From Coleofasciculus sp. FACHB-1120 (GTDB lineage Bacteria; Cyanobacteriota; Cyanobacteriia; Cyanobacteriales; FACHB-T130), in the NCBI RefSeq assembly GCF_014698845.1, contig NZ_JACJTV010000003.1, positions 62,001-126,000 on the forward strand: 64,000 nt of DNA, in the 5' to 3' direction. The position numbers and the translations under genes were made by a program. Positions 1 through 9,385 of the stretch are shown here, piece by piece. The notes beneath the pieces were generated by a model. It was not told where the DNA came from and ran no database searches. It saw only the letters and a program-made list of their open reading frames with translations. Every line of letters starts with the position of its first letter. The stretch's first letter is position 1.

Positions 1-60
1 TCTGCCAGAGGTCAGGGTAAGTCCTGCGGCAGAGACACTCCTAGCGATAGAAATTTGCAT
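1..60 (-). CDS. Possible 5' end of a divergent gene cut by the window edge
   Basis: Reading the minus strand from an ATG at position 60 gives 20 codons without a stop up to the window edge, beginning MQISIARSVSAAG. An in-frame stop lies just upstream at 82-84, so this ATG is the first available start. There is no clear Shine-Dalgarno sequence. Twenty codons are too few to identify a family. A divergent neighbour of the haemagglutinin-type gene could be its secretion partner, but nothing here shows that. Confidence 0.2.
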   Translation of the reverse strand, partial: MQISIARSVSAAGLTLTSGR

Positions 61-431
61 CTGTTCGCTATTTTTTCAAGCTATTTGCGAACCATTAATT
101 AACTTTCATGAACTCAAAAATAGATTTGCGGTTAGCGCTAACCGCAAATCTACCGATGGAACATCTTACATCTATTTAGAACTAGTAATTTTTCGTAATT
201 GACTAGTTTTTATATAAAGATTTGATGAAGATTCCGTAAAGATACGTAAAAGATATCAGTATTTCTAAAATTTAATATTTATAATACTGTTCAAATTACT
301 GAGAAAAGAAAAGGAAAATAAACATCTGCAAGCAAAATCAAGGGAATTATTAATTAAATGTTAAGGGTGATTCTTGCAGCAAAAAAAAATTTTAAGTTTC
401 GCAAAATTAGATAATCCTGGGTGGGAATCCT
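61..431. other. AT-rich intergenic region upstream of the haemagglutinin/CHAT gene
   Basis: No gene is visible. The region holds a perfect 32-bp palindrome (121-152) and, at 225-247, a 23-nt stretch that matches 19 of 23 positions of a sequence upstream of the RTX nuclease gene (28303-28325, minus strand). It presumably contains the promoter of the gene starting at 432, but I cannot place the -10 and -35 boxes with confidence. Confidence 0.5.
121..152. repeat. Perfect 32-bp palindrome
   Basis: Positions 121-136 are the exact reverse complement of 137-152, with no loop and AGCGCT at the centre. The flanking bases (120 and 153) do not pair. With no spacer and no following T-run it is a poor intrinsic terminator; a protein-binding site, a cruciform or a palindromic repeat are all possible. 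Confidence 0.85.
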
Positions 432-3400
432 ATGAATACTGCGGTGAGAAGCATCCGTCGGCTGCTGATAGTTTTTCCTTGGGTAGGAGCGATTAATACC
501 CAAGCAGTGCAGGGGCAATCCATTGTTCCAGCGAGTGACGGCACTGGCAGCAATGTTGTCCTTGACGGCGATCGCTTCGACATCGGCGGCGGACAGCAAT
601 CGGGAGCGAATCTTTTCCACAGCTTTGAGAAATTTGGACTAAACTCAAACCAGATTGCCAACTTTCTCTCCCAAGCAGAGATTCAGAATATTTTGGGTCG
701 CGTTGTCGGTGGAGATGCCTCCATTATTAATGGACTGATTCAGGTAACAGGCGGGAATTCTAACCTCTTCTTGATGAATCCCGCAGGCATTATCTTCGGC
801 GCAGGAGCCAGCCTCAACGTGTCTGCTTCCTTCACCGCGACAACAGCAACCGGAATTGGGATTGGCTCAAATTGGTTTAATGCAGCAGGATCTAACAACT
901 ACGCCGCACTGACGGGAAACCCCAACGCTTTTGCTTTTGCCACCAGTCAGCCAGGAGCCATTATCAACGCTGGCAACCTCAGCTTACAGCCGGGACAAAA
1001 CTTCTTAACTTTGTTGGGCGGAACCGTCGTCAGTACCGGGCAACTCTCCGCACCAGGGGGTAACATTACCGTAGCTGCCATCCCTGGTGAAAGTGTCGTC
1101 CGCATCACTCAGCAAGGGCTGCTGCTAGGTTTGGATATTCAACCTTTGGCAACGGCAGACACTCAACCTGAAAACTGGACATTACCGATTCCCACATTAC
1201 CTCAATTGCTGACAGGCGGGAATGTAAGCAATGCTACTGGAATGACAGTTAACAGCAACGGACAGGTAGAACTAACCGGATCTAGCATTGCGGTGGAAAA
1301 CGGGGATGCCGTCGCCAAGAAAGTGACAGCCGAGTCAGCAAAGCTATCTGCCAACAACAATCTAACCTTAGTCGAAAGCCAGCTAAAGACAACGGGAAAT
1401 ATGCAATTGCTGGCGCAGGATACAGTACGAGTCCGAGACACTCAGGCGAATTCTGTTTTACTTCAGGCAGGAGGAGATTTACTGATTCAGGGCACTCTAG
1501 GTGTTGATATCTTTGCCTTAAATCATTCGGCAAGTGGTGTGGTTTCTGGTAAAAATACACTGTTGCGCTCTCCTAACCCAGTCATTGGTGATGCTCATTT
1601 CACAACTGGCGGCAGCTTCAAAATTGAGCAATTGGATGGAAGTGTGGGGAATCTATCGAGTCCTAACGACCCAATTATTCTGGCATCTGGAGATGTGACG
1701 CTAGGAGACTATGAGGGAGCTTCACTCCATATTTTGGCTAGAGGTAGCGTGACGCTGGGCAACGTCACAATTACTGGTACAGACTCAACAACAGATACGA
1801 TTAATCCTAATAACCCCGATTCTTTCCTTGCCAGTTTAGCGGATGTCACCTTATCCAATGGGACGACGATAACAATTGATGGCAGCGCTAAACCTACGTT
1901 AGATATCCGAGCTGGAATCAATTGGGAGTTGTTAGGTGGCGCACCAACAAATAGCGTTATTCCACCTTCTGCATTCGATCCATCTATAAGCCCTAATTCG
2001 CAACCTGTTTTCGCTGGAACAACAACGGATGCGAGTATTGTAATCACTGGAGACATTAATATAACTGAGCCAGATGGAGTTATTCTTTTAACAAATCGCT
2101 ATTCTTCTAACACTTCATCCAGCGGAGAGATCAAAGTTAACGGTTCTATTAACAATAAGAATTCAAATTTTTCGGATAATGTCGGTGCAGTTTTACTTGA
2201 TTCACGAACAAGCATCTTCACAGAAGACATTAATACTGATGGTGATTCTGTAGGTTTATCTGCTATTGGAAACATTACATCAGGACATATCTTCACGGGT
2301 GGGCTTAGTGGCTCCGCTGACAGTGCTGTAGTTTTGTCTTCTACAGCAGGCAATATTGTGGTCAATAGCATTGATGCGGGCGGTGGGGGAATTGACATTA
2401 CAGCCGCTGGTCTTTTCCAAGCTAAGAGTTATACTCTTCCTGAACCTTTTTTGGAAGCAGAGGTTAAACCCAAAAATGATCCAAAATTACTGAGTTTTCT
2501 TCAAGGTAAAAACGTTGATTTTGACCCAGAAAAAGAAATAACAGTATTTACACAAGATATCCCATCTAGTTTGCATGCTAGACCGAGTGACAACAAAACT
2601 AATGGGGAAATTAATGCCCCGATCAGTATCCGGTATGGAGGTGCAACTACAACCCTTGTATCAAAACAGTTTGATATATATAGTTTTGGAAGTTCAACGC
2701 CTAGTAGCAAAGGCAGCATTCTGATCAAAGGGGGAAATGGAGGTTTTAATTTGGGACCAGCGATCGCTATTAATAGCGAACCCTTTAAACCAAGCTCCAG
2801 CGATGATAGTTTTGATGATTTTGATGCCCAATTCCCATTTAGTTTGATCAAGAATGAAGTTTATACACCGCTTGTTTTTGGTTCAGATAAGTTTCCCAAT
2901 AATGTTAGCGGTACTGTAGCAGCTATCACCGTTGGAGCTGGCAATAACAATCTGTTTTATGGGTCTACTCAAAATATCTCTTTTCCCCCAATCGCCCAAA
3001 ACCCTAATCCCAATACAAATACCGGGACTAACACCAATACCAATAGTGGCACTGGTACTAACACGAATACTGGGATTGGCACTAATACGAATACTGGCAC
3101 CAATATCGTCACTAACACGGCGAACGCTGGTAATGGTACCAATATCAGCCCTAACACAAATACTGGCACCAACATCGTCACTAACACGAATACTGTCTCT
3201 GGTACCGATACAAATACAGATAACGATACCGCTACTGCTGGATCTGACGACCTCACACCAGATATACAACTAATTGCGCTGAGAAATGACGCTTCTAACT
3301 CGCGCTTATCAGATTTGAGCGATCGCATTCTTGTCTTCGATAACAGCCTTAAAAGCAGCTCAGATGCACCTCACGCGAACCGGGTGACGCACAATAGCGA

Positions 3401-5852
3401 TGGAACGCTGAAATTGTCAACGGCTGAAGCATCTGCTGTGTGCGCTGCACAACTGCAAGATCCGCGACGGCGAAATCTGCAACTACGAGATCCGCGTTGC
3501 TTGCAAGAAAAACCCACCGCATCAGTCGCATCAGCGCAAGATAGCCGTAAAGTGGCAGCAGATCGACTATTACAGCAAGGCTTTGAACAGTATCAGCCGA
3601 ATCGGGTTGCACCTGCTGTCCAGTCTTGGCAACAGGCATTAAAAATCTACCAGGAACTCAAAGACGTTCCGGGGGAAGTTGCTGCCAGAGGTGTTCTGGG
3701 TGCGGCTTCTCTGGTTCAGGAAAACTATAAGGATGCGATCGCGCTCTTAGAGCCATTCTTGACGATGGAAGCGGGAAATGGCAATCCTACAGCTAAAGCA
3801 CAAGCACTTTCAAATCTGGGAATTGCTTACAAAGCCGTAGGCAACTATGCAAGCGCGATCGTATCCCATCAGAAAGCTTTGACCATTATGCAGGAAGCCA
3901 AAGACCGTCAGGGAGAGGGTCAGGTTTCAGTCAATTTAGGCAATACTTACGAAGCTTTGGGTGAATATGACAAAGCAATTCAGTCTTATCAACAAAGTTT
4001 AACGATTGCGCGAGAAATTAAAGATCCCTCAGCAGAAGGGAGAGCATTAGGAAATTTGGGAGCAATTAACGCTAATTTGGGCAAGTCTCAGGAAGCCGTT
4101 CAGTCTTACGAACAGAGTTTAGCGATCGCGCAACAAATTAGCGATAAGGAAGGACAAGGAAGCACCCTATCCAACCTCGGATCTGCTTATCATGTTCAAG
4201 GCGAATTTACCAAAGCGCTCGATTATTATCAGCAGAGTTTAGCGATCGCAAAAGAAATTAGCAATCGCGAGTTACAGCACAAGGCACTCGGAAATTTAGG
4301 AATTGCTTATGAGGATTTAGGCGATTATCCCAAAGCGATTGAACATCACCAGAAGAGCTTAAAAATTGCGCGATTGCTGGGTGACAAACGAGGAGAGGCA
4401 GCAGCTCTCAATAATCTGGGACATACTCTATTTACTTCTCGCAAACTCCCAGAAGCCGAGAAAAACCTCCGCGATGCTGTTGAGGTTTTGGAATCTCTGC
4501 GACCAGGATTAAACGATCTCTATAATGTCTCAGTTTTTGATACGCAAGTCCTAACTTACAACCTATTGCAACAAATCCTGATTGCCCAGAATAAAGAAGA
4601 TTCGGCTTTGGAAATTTCCGAAAGGGGACGCGCCCGTGCTTTTGTAGAGTTACTGCAACAGCGATTGTCCCCTGAAGCTTCGGCTCGATCTCAAACTAAA
4701 TTAAACCCTCCGACAATCGCACAGATTAAAAGAATTGCCAAAGAACAAAATGCCACATTAGTTGAATATTCAATTGTTCCAGAAGAAGAATTTAAAGTTC
4801 AAGGTAAACTCAGAGGAAAGGCGTCGGAACTCTTTATTTGGGTAGTGCAGCCTACAGGGAAAGTGGCGTTTCGCCGAGTTGACTTAAAACCGTTACGGCA
4901 ACAAAATAATTCTTTTGAAGATTTGCTCGCGAACAGCCGGATTTTAAATGGACCTAATCTTAGCAAAGGAGAAGCGGCTAGATCCCAACTGCATCAAGTG
5001 CTGATTCAGCCAATTGCTGATTTCCTGCCCAAAGATGCAAATTCTCCCGTAATATTTATTCCGCAAGGTGGGCTGTTTTTGCTGCCTTTCCCGGCTCTAA
5101 AAGCTCCCAATGGCAAATACTTAATCGAGCAGCACACAATTCTAACCGCTCCAGCCATTGAGATGCTAGACCTCACTCACCAACAACAGAAACGTCTAGA
5201 AAGGTTGTATAAAACATCTCCAGATAGCAAAAACGTCCTAGTAGTGGGCAATCCGACGATGCCCAGCATGCCCACCACTAAGGATGGACAAACGCCTCAG
5301 AAACTCGCACCGTTACCGGGTGCCGAACGGGAAGCGCTGACGATTGCTAAACTCTTAAACACTCAAGCGCTTATTGGTGACAAAGCAACCAAAGTTGAGA
5401 TTGTGCAACAGATGCCCCAAGCGCGGGTAATTCATCTAGCGACGCACGGCTTACTGGATGATATTCAAGAATTAGGCATTCCCGGCGCGATCGCTCTGGC
5501 TCCATCCAAGAACGATAATGGATTCCTCACTGCTGGAGAAATCTTTGACTTGAAGCTAAATGCTGAACTTGTGGTGTTGAGTGCTTGTCACACGGGACGC
5601 GGCAAAATCACCGGCGATGGTGTTATCGGTTTGTCGCGATCGCTCATTTCATCAGGAGTCCCCAGCGCGATCGTTTCCCTGTGGGCGGTTCCTGACGAAC
5701 CGACGACCCTTCTCATGACAGAGTTTTATCAAACTGTACAAAAAAATCCGAATAAAGCCCAGGCGTTGCGAAGCGCAATGTTAGTGACAATGAAACAATA
5801 TCCAGATCCAGTCAACTGGGCGGCTTTCACCCTGATTGGGGAAGCACAGTAA
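432..5852 (+). CDS. Secreted haemagglutinin-type (TPS) protein fused to TPR and CHAT domains
   Basis: 1,806 residues. After a short signal-like N-terminus (to about residue 29), residues 30-150 carry the two-partner-secretion haemagglutination domain, with NGLIQVTGGNSNLFLMNPAG and FTATTATG stretches typical of cyanobacterial members. A beta-rich region follows to about 850. Next is an Asn/Thr/Gly linker (about 856-935), TPR units at about 1040-1330, and a C-terminal CHAT domain with the putative dyad His1672 (ATHG) and Cys1719 (SACHTG). TPS domains direct export through an outer-membrane TpsB pore; CHAT is a caspase-like peptidase fold often paired with TPRs. The combination suggests an exported or surface protein with a protease-like effector end, but substrate and localisation are inferred. 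No TpsB gene is recognisable in the window. The ATG at 432 has only a weak GGTGGGA-like ribosome site. The frame is intact. Confidence 0.9.
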   Translation: MNTAVRSIRRLLIVFPWVGAINTQAVQGQSIVPASDGTGSNVVLDGDRFDIGGGQQSGANLFHSFEKFGLNSNQIANFLSQAEIQNILGRVVGGDASIINGLIQVTGGNSNLFLMNPAGIIFGAGASLNVSASFTATTATGIGIGSNWFNAAGSNNYAALTGNPNAFAFATSQPGAIINAGNLSLQPGQNFLTLLGGTVVSTGQLSAPGGNITVAAIPGESVVRITQQGLLLGLDIQPLATADTQPENWTLPIPTLPQLLTGGNVSNATGMTVNSNGQVELTGSSIAVENGDAVAKKVTAESAKLSANNNLTLVESQLKTTGNMQLLAQDTVRVRDTQANSVLLQAGGDLLIQGTLGVDIFALNHSASGVVSGKNTLLRSPNPVIGDAHFTTGGSFKIEQLDGSVGNLSSPNDPIILASGDVTLGDYEGASLHILARGSVTLGNVTITGTDSTTDTINPNNPDSFLASLADVTLSNGTTITIDGSAKPTLDIRAGINWELLGGAPTNSVIPPSAFDPSISPNSQPVFAGTTTDASIVITGDINITEPDGVILLTNRYSSNTSSSGEIKVNGSINNKNSNFSDNVGAVLLDSRTSIFTEDINTDGDSVGLSAIGNITSGHIFTGGLSGSADSAVVLSSTAGNIVVNSIDAGGGGIDITAAGLFQAKSYTLPEPFLEAEVKPKNDPKLLSFLQGKNVDFDPEKEITVFTQDIPSSLHARPSDNKTNGEINAPISIRYGGATTTLVSKQFDIYSFGSSTPSSKGSILIKGGNGGFNLGPAIAINSEPFKPSSSDDSFDDFDAQFPFSLIKNEVYTPLVFGSDKFPNNVSGTVAAITVGAGNNNLFYGSTQNISFPPIAQNPNPNTNTGTNTNTNSGTGTNTNTGIGTNTNTGTNIVTNTANAGNGTNISPNTNTGTNIVTNTNTVSGTDTNTDNDTATAGSDDLTPDIQLIALRNDASNSRLSDLSDRILVFDNSLKSSSDAPHANRVTHNSDGTLKLSTAEASAVCAAQLQDPRRRNLQLRDPRCLQEKPTASVASAQDSRKVAADRLLQQGFEQYQPNRVAPAVQSWQQALKIYQELKDVPGEVAARGVLGAASLVQENYKDAIALLEPFLTMEAGNGNPTAKAQALSNLGIAYKAVGNYASAIVSHQKALTIMQEAKDRQGEGQVSVNLGNTYEALGEYDKAIQSYQQSLTIAREIKDPSAEGRALGNLGAINANLGKSQEAVQSYEQSLAIAQQISDKEGQGSTLSNLGSAYHVQGEFTKALDYYQQSLAIAKEISNRELQHKALGNLGIAYEDLGDYPKAIEHHQKSLKIARLLGDKRGEAAALNNLGHTLFTSRKLPEAEKNLRDAVEVLESLRPGLNDLYNVSVFDTQVLTYNLLQQILIAQNKEDSALEISERGRARAFVELLQQRLSPEASARSQTKLNPPTIAQIKRIAKEQNATLVEYSIVPEEEFKVQGKLRGKASELFIWVVQPTGKVAFRRVDLKPLRQQNNSFEDLLANSRILNGPNLSKGEAARSQLHQVLIQPIADFLPKDANSPVIFIPQGGLFLLPFPALKAPNGKYLIEQHTILTAPAIEMLDLTHQQQKRLERLYKTSPDSKNVLVVGNPTMPSMPTTKDGQTPQKLAPLPGAEREALTIAKLLNTQALIGDKATKVEIVQQMPQARVIHLATHGLLDDIQELGIPGAIALAPSKNDNGFLTAGEIFDLKLNAELVVLSACHTGRGKITGDGVIGLSRSLISSGVPSAIVSLWAVPDEPTTLLMTEFYQTVQKNPNKAQALRSAMLVTMKQYPDPVNWAAFTLIGEAQ
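2999..3240 (+). repeat. Degenerate minisatellite encoding an Asn-Thr-Gly linker
   Basis: Imperfect 6- to 12-bp units of the AATACT/GGCACTAAC type encode runs such as NTNTGTNTNT between the beta-rich part and the TPR part of the haemagglutinin/CHAT protein. The repeat leaves other frames open too, which explains the long spurious overlapping ORFs here. It probably works as a flexible linker. Confidence 0.8.
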
Positions 5853-6223
5853 TAGTAATCAGCCCCTCTTAAAAAGCAACGGTGCAAGCACAAGTGACTT
5901 AATTTGCTCAAAGCACTCCCAGTCCTAGCAAGAACAGCCCCTTCCCTACGTCGCTTGCTTTCCCAAAGAGGTGGGAACGGAGAACAATATTCAAAGACTC
6001 TCTCCGTGTCGGAGAAAGGTGCGGGGAGGCTTAAAAAGCCGGATGCAAGGGGGATTTCTGCCTAAGTCCTCATAATATTACCTACTGAGCGATCGCGAGG
6101 ACAACGCGAAACTTTGCATTCCCTTCACGTAACTTGTGCTGTCTTCATCAACTTCATACGGAAAATTACTGAGCTGAGGACTAATCTTTGTAAAGAACCA
6201 ATTAGTCTACCTCAGCCACAACT
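5853..6223. other. Intergenic region with a degenerate cyanobacterial hairpin repeat
   Basis: No convincing gene; a 60-codon ORF at 6114-6296 has no recognisable features and overlaps the STAS gene start. Around 5940-6035 there is a decayed copy of a GC-rich repeat (CTCTCCG-TGT-CGGAGA core followed by GGTGCGGGGAGG). Related sequences occur at 10736-10828 and 11696-11745. Confidence 0.5.
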
Positions 6224-6667
6224 ATGGGTGCTTCTAGACTTATCAAGTTTTGGCGTTCGACCGTACTGTTTCCTGAATTTATTTGTTTCTCAGTAATTAA
6301 GCGCCAAAAGTCTTACCGTGAATTTGCTCAAGCCCAAAGAAACATAAAAGCCAGCCACCGGATTGTGATTCAGCCGCAAGGGGTTTTAAATCGCTGTAAT
6401 GGCGCTTTCTTACAGCAATGGATTGTGAACAACGTCGTACTGGATGCCCCGGCTCTATGCGTGCTAGATATGACCTATATCAAGGGGGTGGATAGTTCGG
6501 GGCTATTTTCTTTGGTGGCAGGACTCAAAGCTGCCCGCAAACAGCAGTGCCATGTTGTAATTTGTAACTTGCAATCTTCCGTCAAAACACTTTTTGAAGT
6601 AGCGCAGCTTGAGGAAATGTTTGAGATTGAGGAAAGTTATGAAGCTGCCCTTGCCAAACTGGCTTGA
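6224..6667 (+). CDS. STAS-domain protein (anti-sigma factor antagonist type)
   Basis: 147 residues. From about residue 45 onward the sequence fits a STAS domain: a first strand and turn (IVIQPQGVLN), then VLDMTYIKGVDSSGLFSLVAG, where Ser91 or Ser92 of the DSSG motif matches the phosphorylated serine of SpoIIAA-like proteins. STAS proteins of this size act by switching partner binding through phosphorylation by an anti-sigma kinase. The first 40 residues are not typical, so the true start could be further in. No kinase or sigma factor gene lies beside it, and the partner is unknown. Confidence 0.75.
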   Translation: MGASRLIKFWRSTVLFPEFICFSVIKRQKSYREFAQAQRNIKASHRIVIQPQGVLNRCNGAFLQQWIVNNVVLDAPALCVLDMTYIKGVDSSGLFSLVAGLKAARKQQCHVVICNLQSSVKTLFEVAQLEEMFEIEESYEAALAKLA

Positions 6668-6857
6668 CGACTCCTTCATCAAGAGTGCCAACAACCGAAC
6701 GATTGCAGGATATAAAGGCGCTTTAGCCTGAACTAGGCAGCTATAAATTTCATCTAAATTCAGCGTTGGGAAGTCAATGCTCAGCCTTCAGCCCTCCGGA
6801 AATCGAGCGACACTGATAGGATCGAGATGGATGAATATCGTCTTAATCAATCTCGCC

Positions 6858-7340
6858 ATGACTTTGGGCAATCTACGCGACCTTTATCAACAGGTCATTT
6901 TAGAACACTACAAGAAGCCACGGCACAAGGGTAAAACCAATCCCGTGCATCGGTCTCAGAGGGGACACAATCCTTCTTGTGGCGATACCATTGAGCTGAC
7001 ATTGCAGATGAATGCAGCAGGCGACGCCATAGAAGATGTGAAATTTGAAGGAGAAGGCTGCGCGATCGCAATGGCTTCTGCTGACTTGATGGCGGATGCG
7101 TTGCGGGGAAAGAAAGTAGATGTAGCCCTGGAAATGGTGGAACGCTTTCAAAACATGATGAAAGGGGAGGCCGAGTTCCCCAAAGAGCAACGCAAGCTGA
7201 ACGTGATGCAAGGCGTTTCTCAATTTCCAGTTCGGATCAAATGTGCTAACCTCACCTGGCATACTTTAAAAGCTGCCTTGGAATCACCCAATGGCAATCA
7301 GCCAAACGGGTTCGTCAGTAATGAAAAGGAAGACGCTTAA
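6858..7340 (+). CDS. sufU: SufU/IscU-like Fe-S cluster scaffold protein
   Basis: 160 residues from the chosen start. The N-terminus LRDLYQQVILEHYKKPRHKG and the three conserved cysteines, Cys41 (NPSCGD, with Asp43), Cys68 (GEGCAIAMAS) and Cys129 (RIKCANLTW), are those of the SufU scaffold or sulfur-transfer family. These residues hold zinc or accept sulfur from a SufS-type desulfurase. The frame is open back to 6777, but the extra 27 residues (MLSLQPSGNR...) are unlike the family, so the ATG at 6858 is preferred; 6831 is an alternative. Neither has a clear ribosome site. The next gene starts 6 bp downstream, so the two are probably co-transcribed. No other Suf genes are nearby. Confidence 0.85.
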   Translation: MTLGNLRDLYQQVILEHYKKPRHKGKTNPVHRSQRGHNPSCGDTIELTLQMNAAGDAIEDVKFEGEGCAIAMASADLMADALRGKKVDVALEMVERFQNMMKGEAEFPKEQRKLNVMQGVSQFPVRIKCANLTWHTLKAALESPNGNQPNGFVSNEKEDA

Positions 7341-7346
7341 GTTGCC

Positions 7347-7868
7347 ATGTTAACAACTACTTTTTTTCTAGAACTAGCCAAATGGTCAGCGGTTCTTACC
7401 ATTGCCAGTGCGGTTGTAACCGTGTTGGGGTTTATTTTCAAATGGGGCATCCGGTTTCGATTGGTGGGTAGCACTGGGTTTATGGGTGTGCTAACAGCCG
7501 GTTTATTTTCTTTGAGTTTGGTACCGCTAACCCATACAGCAGTTCCAGGTTCGGTGCACTATAAGTTGGTTTATGACACCGGCGGGGCGGAAACAGTGGT
7601 TTCTGTACCGCCGATGATTTCCAACGCCCAATTAGATGCAACGATGCGTCAAGCTGCCAGCGACTTGTACTCTTATGGTCGTTTAGGTCGGGCAAAAGAC
7701 AATTTACTGACCATTCGGGTACGTACCGTTATTCATCCTTCCCCTGGCGTTTCTAAACCGCTTTACTTGGGTGAGGTGAAGCGATCGCTCGCTATTCGCG
7801 ATGATGAGCAGATTGATATCCAAGTCTTCCCAGAAAACCTGGCACAATTGCCAAAGTCTACCGCGTAA
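7347..7868 (+). CDS. ycf51: Ycf51 family protein (DUF2518)
   Basis: 173 residues with two N-terminal membrane segments (about 9-32 and 38-60), followed by a soluble beta-rich domain containing HYKLVYDTGGAETVVSV and YGRLGRAKDNLLTIRVRT. This architecture matches the Ycf51 family of cyanobacteria and red-lineage plastids, whose function is unknown. The gene starts 6 bp after the sufU-like gene, suggesting an operon. The taxonomic spread of the family supports a cyanobacterial source for the window. Confidence 0.8.
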   Translation: MLTTTFFLELAKWSAVLTIASAVVTVLGFIFKWGIRFRLVGSTGFMGVLTAGLFSLSLVPLTHTAVPGSVHYKLVYDTGGAETVVSVPPMISNAQLDATMRQAASDLYSYGRLGRAKDNLLTIRVRTVIHPSPGVSKPLYLGEVKRSLAIRDDEQIDIQVFPENLAQLPKSTA

Positions 7869-8052
7869 TTACGGATCTTTCTCTACATTGGGATTTTCAG
7901 AGTCGAAGCGAGGCGGAGCCTAGAAACGAGTTCCTAGAAACGAGTGTTAAATAGGCTGCTGCCTCCCCCAATTACTACAGCAAAATTATTAGAGAAATTT
8001 GTTATAAATTCTTTCATAAGCAGTATTGAGCAATTACCTTCTTTAGACTAAA

Positions 8053-9249
8053 ATGGTTGATTCTATGCCCAATCAATCCTTGCCAGAGTTGTCTACTCAA
8101 ACCGCTCCTTCATTATTTTCACTGATGGTGGCTCCCGGTCGGGTGCTGCGCGGTCAGAAGGCGCTGGAACAAGCAGGAGAAGCGATCGCGACTTTTGGGC
8201 GGCGTCCCTTGGTTGTAGGGGGCGATCGCACACTGTCCGCTACGTTACCCCGATTGCAGCTTGCCCTCAAACAGCAAAAGACAGACATTGCCCAGGCATC
8301 GTACAGCCCAGATTGCAGTACGCGATCGCTTGAATCTCTGCGGAAAGCTGTCACCGACCATCAAGCTGACGTAATTATCGGCATTGGCGGTGGCAAAGCA
8401 TTAGACACCGCAAAACTACTGGCTCATCAATGCCAGTTGCCAGTCGTCACAATTCCCACCTCAGGGGCGACCTGCGCTGCTTGGACAGCCCTTTCTAACG
8501 TCTATTCCGACGAAGGGGCATTTCTCTATGATGTCAGTCTCGATCGGTGCCCGGATTTGCTAGTGCTGGATTACGAGTTAATTCAGACTGCACCGCAACG
8601 CACCTTAATTGCCGGGATTGGCGACGCCTTGGCGAAGTGGTACGAAGCTTCTGTCAGCAGCGGTCACTCCGACCAAACTTTAATGATTGCCGCCGTGCAA
8701 CAAGCGCGAGTCCTGCGGGATATTCTCTTCCAAAAAGCCGCAGCAGCGCTGAAAGAACCGGGCAGTGAAGTTTGGCGAGAGGTCGTAGATGCCTCAGTTT
8801 TGCTTGCCGGTGTCATTGGTGGTTTAGGTGGTGCCCAGTGCCGTACCGTCGCTGCCCACGCCGTCCACAATGGGTTGACCCATATCCCCGCTGCCCACAG
8901 TGCTATACATGGTGAGAAAGTCGCCTATGGCATTCTCGTCCAGTTGCGGTTAGAAGAAATGCTGCAAAGCAACCAACTTGCAGCAACTGCAAGGCAACAG
9001 TTATTGAAGTTTTACGCCGAAATTGGACTGCCTCAAACTTTGGATGATTTGGGTTTAGGAAATATTACACTCGGAGAATTTCGGCAAGCCGCTGAAATTG
9101 CCTGTGCCCCTAACTCTGATATCCATCGGCTACCCTTCCGGGTGGTGCCCGAACAGCTGATGGCGGCAATGGTGTCTACAACCGCACCCGTTGAAGTCGG
9201 GCGTCCAAATTTAGGGATGACCTCAGGGGGGAATAATCATGATGTTTGA
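8053..9249 (+). CDS. Iron-containing alcohol/glycerol dehydrogenase family protein
   Basis: 398 residues. The NAD(P)-binding motif GIGGGKALDTAK (110-121), Asp191 in GIGDALAKWYE and the histidines of AHAVHNG and IHGEKVA (His272, His286) form the divalent-metal site typical of GldA-like enzymes. The length fits the family. It probably oxidises glycerol or a related polyol, or reduces the matching ketone or aldehyde, in the cytoplasm; the substrate cannot be read from sequence. A second in-frame ATG lies at codon 5. The neighbouring aminotransferase is separated by 136 bp with short repeats, so co-transcription is uncertain. Confidence 0.85.
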   Translation: MVDSMPNQSLPELSTQTAPSLFSLMVAPGRVLRGQKALEQAGEAIATFGRRPLVVGGDRTLSATLPRLQLALKQQKTDIAQASYSPDCSTRSLESLRKAVTDHQADVIIGIGGGKALDTAKLLAHQCQLPVVTIPTSGATCAAWTALSNVYSDEGAFLYDVSLDRCPDLLVLDYELIQTAPQRTLIAGIGDALAKWYEASVSSGHSDQTLMIAAVQQARVLRDILFQKAAAALKEPGSEVWREVVDASVLLAGVIGGLGGAQCRTVAAHAVHNGLTHIPAAHSAIHGEKVAYGILVQLRLEEMLQSNQLAATARQQLLKFYAEIGLPQTLDDLGLGNITLGEFRQAAEIACAPNSDIHRLPFRVVPEQLMAAMVSTTAPVEVGRPNLGMTSGGNNHDV

Positions 9250-9309
9250 ATTTCAAAAATTGCAGGTTTAAACGATTGAAGGTTGAAGAATCTCAAAAGT
9301 TGAAAGTTT

Positions 9310-9375
9310 TAATCAACCTGCCAATCTCCAACCTGCAATCCTGCCTGTCAACCTGCTTTCCTTGCCAACTTTCCT
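9310..9375. repeat. Cluster of CAACCTGC-type short repeats
   Basis: Between the alcohol dehydrogenase and aminotransferase genes the motif CAACCTGC occurs three times, with further CCTGC and GCCAACT variants between. This looks like a short tandemly repeated repetitive sequence of the kind common in cyanobacterial intergenic DNA. No coding capacity is seen. Confidence 0.5.
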
Positions 9376-9385
9376 GCCTTAACCA

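Noticed and set aside
2883-3328. Long overlapping ORFs on both strands inside the haemagglutinin/CHAT gene
   Set aside because: They are by-products of the Asn/Thr/Gly repeat, which is stop-poor in several frames; none has a recognisable motif.
6114-6296. 60-codon plus-strand ORF
   Set aside because: No ribosome site, no motif, and it overlaps the STAS gene start.
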